Made by a program: the position numbers and the translations under genes. From Piscicola geometra (Eukaryota; Annelida; Clitellata; Hirudinida; Piscicolidae), in NCBI GenBank assembly GCA_943735955.1, contig OX030960.1, forward strand, positions 4,721,287 through 4,785,286: a DNA stretch of 64,000 nt, given 5' to 3'. The notes under the pieces are model-generated. The model did not search any database, was not told the DNA's origin, and saw only the letters and a list, made by a program, of their open reading frames with translations. This document shows, piece by piece, positions 62,101 through 64,000 of the stretch (the first letter of the stretch is position 1; each line of letters begins with the position of its first letter).

Positions 62101-63278
62101 AACTCAACAATTCAATAAAATTATTTAACTGAATGACCCACTTTTTCATAAAGTCTGTAGAACGCCTCGAGCTGCTTCTCTTCGTATTGAGGCTGGTACG
62201 TGTAGTAGCAGCCATTCTGCCAGTCAGCCATCACCGCCCACGACTTGAACGACTCCATCTGACCCCTTGAAGATTCCTCTGCAAACTTGCTAGCTGGTCG
62301 TTGGAAAGGTGTTGATGGATCGTTTTTTTGAAACTTTTAGTTATTGATTAGTTGGTTAAATGTTTAAAAGTTGAATTAATTTATCTCACATTATCATCAT
62401 TATCCTTAAGTTTCTTTATTAATTATTATCACCATCACACAAGCTTATTCATAATCATCACACATCATCATCATCATCATGCACACCAACAACACACCCA
62501 TCTTTCTGATCTGTAGCGCATCCATGCCATGCAAATCTTTATCCAAACTCGCGAGGGCCTTCTGCTCGATGGGCGTTCCGTGGCAGTCCCAGCCTGGTTT
62601 GTAAACCACCTGATGACCTTGGAGCAGTTTGTAGCGGTTGATGATGTCCTTGAGGATCTGGTGGTGGTGATGGTGAAAATGTCAGTGGTGGTGTGGGATG
62701 AGATAATGGAGATTTTATCAAGGTTATTCTAGGTGATTTTTATGTATTCATGGTCTGGAAGAGTGATTGAAGGATTATTTGTAAGAAGACATTTTAATAC
62801 TTTTTCATGGGGTTTGAAGTGATCTAGAGTGATTGAAAACCTTGTTTAAGGCATGTCCCACATGCACTTTTCCGTTGGCGTAAGGAGGTCCATCATGCAT
62901 CACAAACTTTTTTCGTCTGCCTAAACCTGCCTGCCAGACATATAAGCCCTCAAAGTTGCATTTCTGTGGTGATGGTTGTGAATGAGATAAATATTAATTT
63001 TCCTAAACACACTTTTAAGGAAAAACTATACACTTATAAATACTCAAAATCCTTATTAAGTAATAAGAGCTTTTTATGAGAAAGATGCAAAATAAAACCT
63101 TTTGTATTTGCAGTTCTCTCTGATGCACAGAATCTAAGGAAAGTGGAAAGTCAGTTTTTGGGTAATTGACTGTGTGGGAGTAGGGTGAAGGCTTTTTACT
63201 GTATGAAAGACATGGGACTATGTTGTGTTTTAAATGCCATTTATTTATTTTATAGAATCTGGAATATGCAAGTTTCAT
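54890..63278 (-). CDS. IARS2: Mitochondrial isoleucyl-tRNA synthetase, 23 exons (whole gene)
   Basis: It charges mitochondrial tRNA-Ile with isoleucine in the matrix (EC 6.1.1.5). All 23 exons chain in phase to 1,028 residues (human IARS2 about 1,012). A basic, acid-free N-terminus ([20 protein letters not shown]) fits a mitochondrial presequence. The class I HIGH signature is HVGH at about 94-97 within [30 protein letters not shown] follows at 122-132, then the CP1 editing domain ([25 protein letters not shown]). Next come [35 protein letters not shown], and KMSKS at about 688-692 in [10 protein letters not shown]. The anticodon-binding domain ([34 protein letters not shown]) and the C-terminal zinc-binding CVRC...CGRC complete the protein. 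It is single-lobed and eubacterial-type, unlike cytosolic IARS1. Odd points: Thr for the usual Leu in WDCHGLPIE, and a duplicated KMDGLSDEK insert in exon 15. Introns are short and packed with simple repeats. Confidence 0.97.
55173..55293 (-). CDS. IARS2: IARS2 exon 22
   Basis: [36 protein letters not shown]. Phase 0 in, 1 out at AAAA|GTGAGA. A Ser/Pro-rich linker before the zinc domain. Confidence 0.9.
55430..55614 (-). CDS. IARS2: IARS2 exon 21
   Basis: [40 protein letters not shown] and ELGKALK, matching SVF(R/K)TGW and the following helices. Confidence 0.93.
55779..55918 (-). CDS. IARS2: IARS2 exon 20
   Basis: [20 protein letters not shown] and [20 protein letters not shown]; phase 2 in, 1 out. 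Confidence 0.95.
56083..56189 (-). CDS. IARS2: IARS2 exon 19
   Basis: [20 protein letters not shown] and [15 protein letters not shown], the family ELSNFYF...KDRLYC block. Phase 0 in, 2 out. Confidence 0.94.
56353..56478 (-). CDS. IARS2: IARS2 exon 18
   Basis: [20 protein letters not shown] and [14 protein letters not shown], start of the anticodon-binding helical domain. The acceptor (CCACCAAAG) is weak but the phase is right. Confidence 0.9.
56578..56686. repeat. CT-rich tract in IARS2 intron 17
   Basis: TCTC/TCCC-rich stretch on the plus strand (purine-rich in the transcript), directly after the exon 17 donor. Confidence 0.8.
56688..56799 (-). CDS. IARS2: IARS2 exon 17
   Basis: [20 protein letters not shown] and [17 protein letters not shown], the family YGADVLRWWVA...VAIG block. 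Phase 2 in, 0 out. Confidence 0.93.
56940..57136. repeat. (AC)n microsatellite in IARS2 intron 16
   Basis: About 195 bases of CA/TG repeat with a few interruptions, starting at the exon 16 donor. It generates long Thr-His and Cys-Val frames that are not genes. Confidence 0.96.
57137..57241 (-). CDS. IARS2: IARS2 exon 16 (KMSKS motif)
   Basis: [20 protein letters not shown] and [14 protein letters not shown], the ATP-activation loop. The donor lies inside a (GT)n array. Phase to exon 17 requires the second GT (57136), not the first. Confidence 0.93.
57247..57400. repeat. CAT/CAC repeat in IARS2 intron 15
   Basis: Imperfect GATGATGGTGGTG tract (plus strand) ending close to the exon 16 acceptor. 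Confidence 0.88.
57539..57882 (-). CDS. IARS2: IARS2 exon 15 (largest, with internal duplication)
   Basis: [30 protein letters not shown], a charged insert with two KMDGLSDEK units plus a third partial KMDG, then [20 protein letters not shown]. The insert is absent from the human and yeast enzymes as I know them. Donor AA|GTAGGT. Confidence 0.94.
58160..58292. repeat. CATCAC repeat in IARS2 intron 14
   Basis: CATCAT/CACCAT units immediately downstream of the exon 14 donor in transcript sense. Confidence 0.9.
58297..58399 (-). CDS. IARS2: IARS2 exon 14
   Basis: [20 protein letters not shown] and [14 protein letters not shown]; phase 2 in, 0 out at AAG|GTGGGT, followed by a CAT-type repeat. 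Confidence 0.95.
58400..58480. repeat. CAT/ATG repeat in IARS2 intron 13
   Basis: An imperfect (GATGAT)n tract that abuts the exon 14 acceptor. Confidence 0.85.
58589..58651 (-). CDS. IARS2: IARS2 exon 13 (63 bases)
   Basis: [20 protein letters not shown], the family RQRVWG(T/V)PIPVF block. Phase 2 in and out. Confidence 0.95.
58765..58905 (-). repeat. tRNA-derived SINE in IARS2 intron 12
   Basis: On the minus strand, TATATAACGACTTTGATAGG, then AAGATCGGGGGTTCGATTCC (B box), then a body. It starts almost at the exon 12 donor. Confidence 0.55.
58907..59004 (-). CDS. IARS2: IARS2 exon 12
   Basis: [32 protein letters not shown]. The acceptor is the end of a CAT repeat, and a SINE starts within a few bases of the donor. 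Confidence 0.94.
59006..59262. repeat. CAT/CAC repeat array in IARS2 intron 11
   Basis: About 255 bases of GATGAT and GGTGGT units (plus strand) with a higher-order pattern of alternating blocks. It ends at the exon 12 acceptor. Confidence 0.93.
59456..59601 (-). CDS. IARS2: IARS2 exon 11
   Basis: [40 protein letters not shown] and TKRIKEAAI. Donor ATT|GTGGGT. Confidence 0.95.
59928..60018 (-). CDS. IARS2: IARS2 exon 10
   Basis: [20 protein letters not shown] and [10 protein letters not shown], the family SPVDDDGCFTEEAGPELQNK block. Phase 0 in, 1 out. Confidence 0.95.
60218..60381 (-). CDS. IARS2: IARS2 exon 9 (editing domain)
   Basis: [19 protein letters not shown] and [30 protein letters not shown] holds the conserved acidic editing residue. 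Confidence 0.96.
60494..60645 (-). CDS. IARS2: IARS2 exon 8
   Basis: [20 protein letters not shown], a Gly/Ser insertion, then [20 protein letters not shown]. Phase 2 in, 1 out. Confidence 0.9.
60866..61250. repeat. 12-base minisatellite in IARS2 intron 7
   Basis: The unit TAATACTAATGA is repeated with almost no divergence, about 22 copies from about 60950 to 61215, flanked by degenerate ATAATA/ACTAAT units. It keeps frames open on both strands (Ile-Leu-Met and Leu-Val-Ser repeats) that are artefacts. Confidence 0.96.
61297..61390 (-). CDS. IARS2: IARS2 exon 7 (editing domain)
   Basis: [20 protein letters not shown] and [11 protein letters not shown]. The Thr-rich WTTTPWT peptide lines the editing pocket. 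Confidence 0.96.
61655..61752 (-). CDS. IARS2: IARS2 exon 6
   Basis: [18 protein letters not shown] and [15 protein letters not shown]; phase 2 in, 1 out. Entry to the CP1 editing insertion. Confidence 0.95.
61957..62006 (-). CDS. IARS2: IARS2 exon 5 (50 bases)
   Basis: [16 protein letters not shown], the family block [22 protein letters not shown]. Phase 0 in, 2 out. Confidence 0.95.
62142..62293 (-). CDS. IARS2: IARS2 exon 4
   Basis: [38 protein letters not shown] and [12 protein letters not shown]; phase 1 in, 0 out. Confidence 0.96.
62498..62657 (-). CDS. IARS2: IARS2 exon 3
   Basis: [14 protein letters not shown] and [20 protein letters not shown]. It leaves in phase 1 at ATGG|GTGTGT. 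The isoleucine-pocket neighbour Leu is Thr here. Confidence 0.96.
62841..62963 (-). CDS. IARS2: IARS2 exon 2 (HIGH motif)
   Basis: 41 codons, phase 0 to 0. It encodes [14 protein letters not shown] and [19 protein letters not shown], the ATP-binding signature. Confidence 0.97.
63099..63278 (-). CDS. IARS2: IARS2 exon 1 (mitochondrial presequence)
   Basis: 60 codons from ATG 63278 to CAAAAG|GTTTTA. A basic leader, then [12 protein letters not shown] and HQRELQIQK, matching the N-terminal LLPRTRFPM...ELEIQQK of the human protein. Confidence 0.92.
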
Positions 63279-63483
63279 TTTATAAGCCTCAAATCAGCTT
63301 AACATCACTTTCCAGTTTAAAAGTAAATTTGGCATTTAAATTTGAGCGATATTTCCAAATAACATAGAATACAAATAATAATTGCGTATTTATAATGCGC
63401 CAAGCAGTCAACTGAGGAGCCACTCAAATAAAAAGTACATTTTTATTTTTATAAATTCACAAAGTCGATAACGAATAGCTTTT

Positions 63484-63489
63484 TTTATT
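63484..63489 (-). terminator. Poly(A) signal of the gene upstream of IARS2
   Basis: AATAAA on the minus strand, 46 bases after the stop codon at 63535, within the normal range for a very short 3' untranslated region. Confidence 0.5.
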
Positions 63490-63534
63490 TTATAAAAACA
63501 CAATCAAAGATTTCTATTATAAATAGACTTGAAA

Positions 63535-63645
63535 TCATTTTTTCTTTCTTTCATCTCTGGCCTTCTCTATCTCAGCCACCTCTTTTTGCAATGTCATCAA
63601 TGTCAGGTCTGGTACGTATCTGAACTCCTCCTCTTCTTTTGAAGG
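63535..63645 (-). CDS. Unidentified gene, last coding exon
   Basis: 37 codons including the stop; ends in KARDERKKK, a basic helical C-terminus. Confidence 0.72.
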   Translation of the reverse strand, partial: PSKEEEEFRYVPDLTLMTLQKEVAEIEKARDERKKK

Positions 63646-63949
63646 CTGGAAGATTTTATTGCATTAGAATAAAATTGAATTAAATTATTAGGATGTGCAT
63701 ATGTAATATATTGTTAATTAATTTAGGGTATATAGATAAATAAATTAAACTATAATACATGAAAAATATTTACTTATATATTATATAGTATTTTATATAA
63801 AAATTTAATAACCCATTGTAAAGTGGATTAGGAATAAATATTTATGTAAGAAATGAAACCTCTTCAAATGACAGGTGAACAGCTGAAGGGAGATTCAACT
63901 GAGTATATTCTATGAATATGGGAGTCAGTGTGATTGGCACATCATTTAT
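63535..63949 (-). CDS. C-terminal end of an unidentified gene (2 exons visible, continues beyond window)
   Basis: Two exons, 63860-63949 and 63535-63645, both phase 0, with clean acceptors (TATTCTCAG and ATCTTCCAG) and a TGA stop. They encode INDVPITLTPIFIEYTQLNL, PSAVHLSFEE, then PSKEEEEFRYVPDLTLMTLQ and KEVAEIEKARDERKKK. The end is a charged helix, probably a coiled coil, rich in Lys/Glu. I do not recognise the protein. The stop lies only 257 bases upstream of the IARS2 start on the same strand. Confidence 0.75.
63860..63949 (-). CDS. Unidentified gene, penultimate coding exon
   Basis: 30 codons, phase 0 in and out, donor GAAGAG|GTTTCA. A hydrophobic/beta-like segment with no known motif. 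Confidence 0.7.
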
Positions 63950-64000
63950 CTGAGAATAATGTTTAATATTTGGTGAGCTAAAAAATTATAAATTTAAGTT

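Overview
The window is nuclear DNA of an animal. It is strongly AT-rich (judged by eye, not counted) and carries multi-exon genes with GT-AG introns, tRNA-derived SINE-like elements, long microsatellites and one 200-base assembly gap. The gene set (a neuroligin, a Wnt11, a group E Sox factor) points to a bilaterian. The very AT-rich introns and the long Asn/Gln/His-rich insertions would suit a flatworm or another fast-evolving invertebrate, but the phylum is an inference I cannot prove here. I assembled the exon chains by hand from protein motifs, splice signals and reading-frame phase. All five full gene models close with consistent phase from ATG to stop.

Layout. 1-8021 is gene-poor, with a (TG)n array and a SINE tail. 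8274-33977 (+) is a neuroligin-like gene of 7 exons, about 1,993 residues, more than twice the usual size. It has a giant low-complexity insert, one transmembrane helix and a C-terminal PDZ ligand. 35373-40937 (-) is a Wnt11-like gene of 7 exons and 564 residues, convergent with neuroligin. 40938-44107 is intergenic and holds the gap. 44108-47986 (-) is a SoxE gene of 3 exons and 692 residues, with the SoxE dimerisation region and the HMG-box intron. 47987-52050 is mostly decayed repeats plus two orphan exon-like pieces on the plus strand. 52051-54607 (-) is a single-pass membrane protein of 4 exons and 685 residues whose membrane segment resembles KCNE potassium-channel subunits. 54890-63278 (-) is mitochondrial isoleucyl-tRNA synthetase (IARS2), 23 exons and 1,028 residues, complete. 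63535-63949 (-) holds the last two coding exons of a gene that continues beyond the window.

The left 48 kb has large introns and wide spacing. The right 12 kb is compact, with three same-strand genes separated by only about 260 and 280 bases. Neuroligin, Wnt11 and SoxE could all act in development and the nervous system (synaptic adhesion, secreted signalling, neural or glial fate). The sequence shows no shared regulation, and IARS2 is a housekeeping gene. The most unusual features are the in-frame expansions in several unrelated conserved proteins, the loss of hallmark esterase-fold motifs in the neuroligin, and an IARS2 gene in which at least eight 3' splice sites lie in or against CAT/CAC repeats and one 5' splice site lies inside a (GT)n microsatellite.
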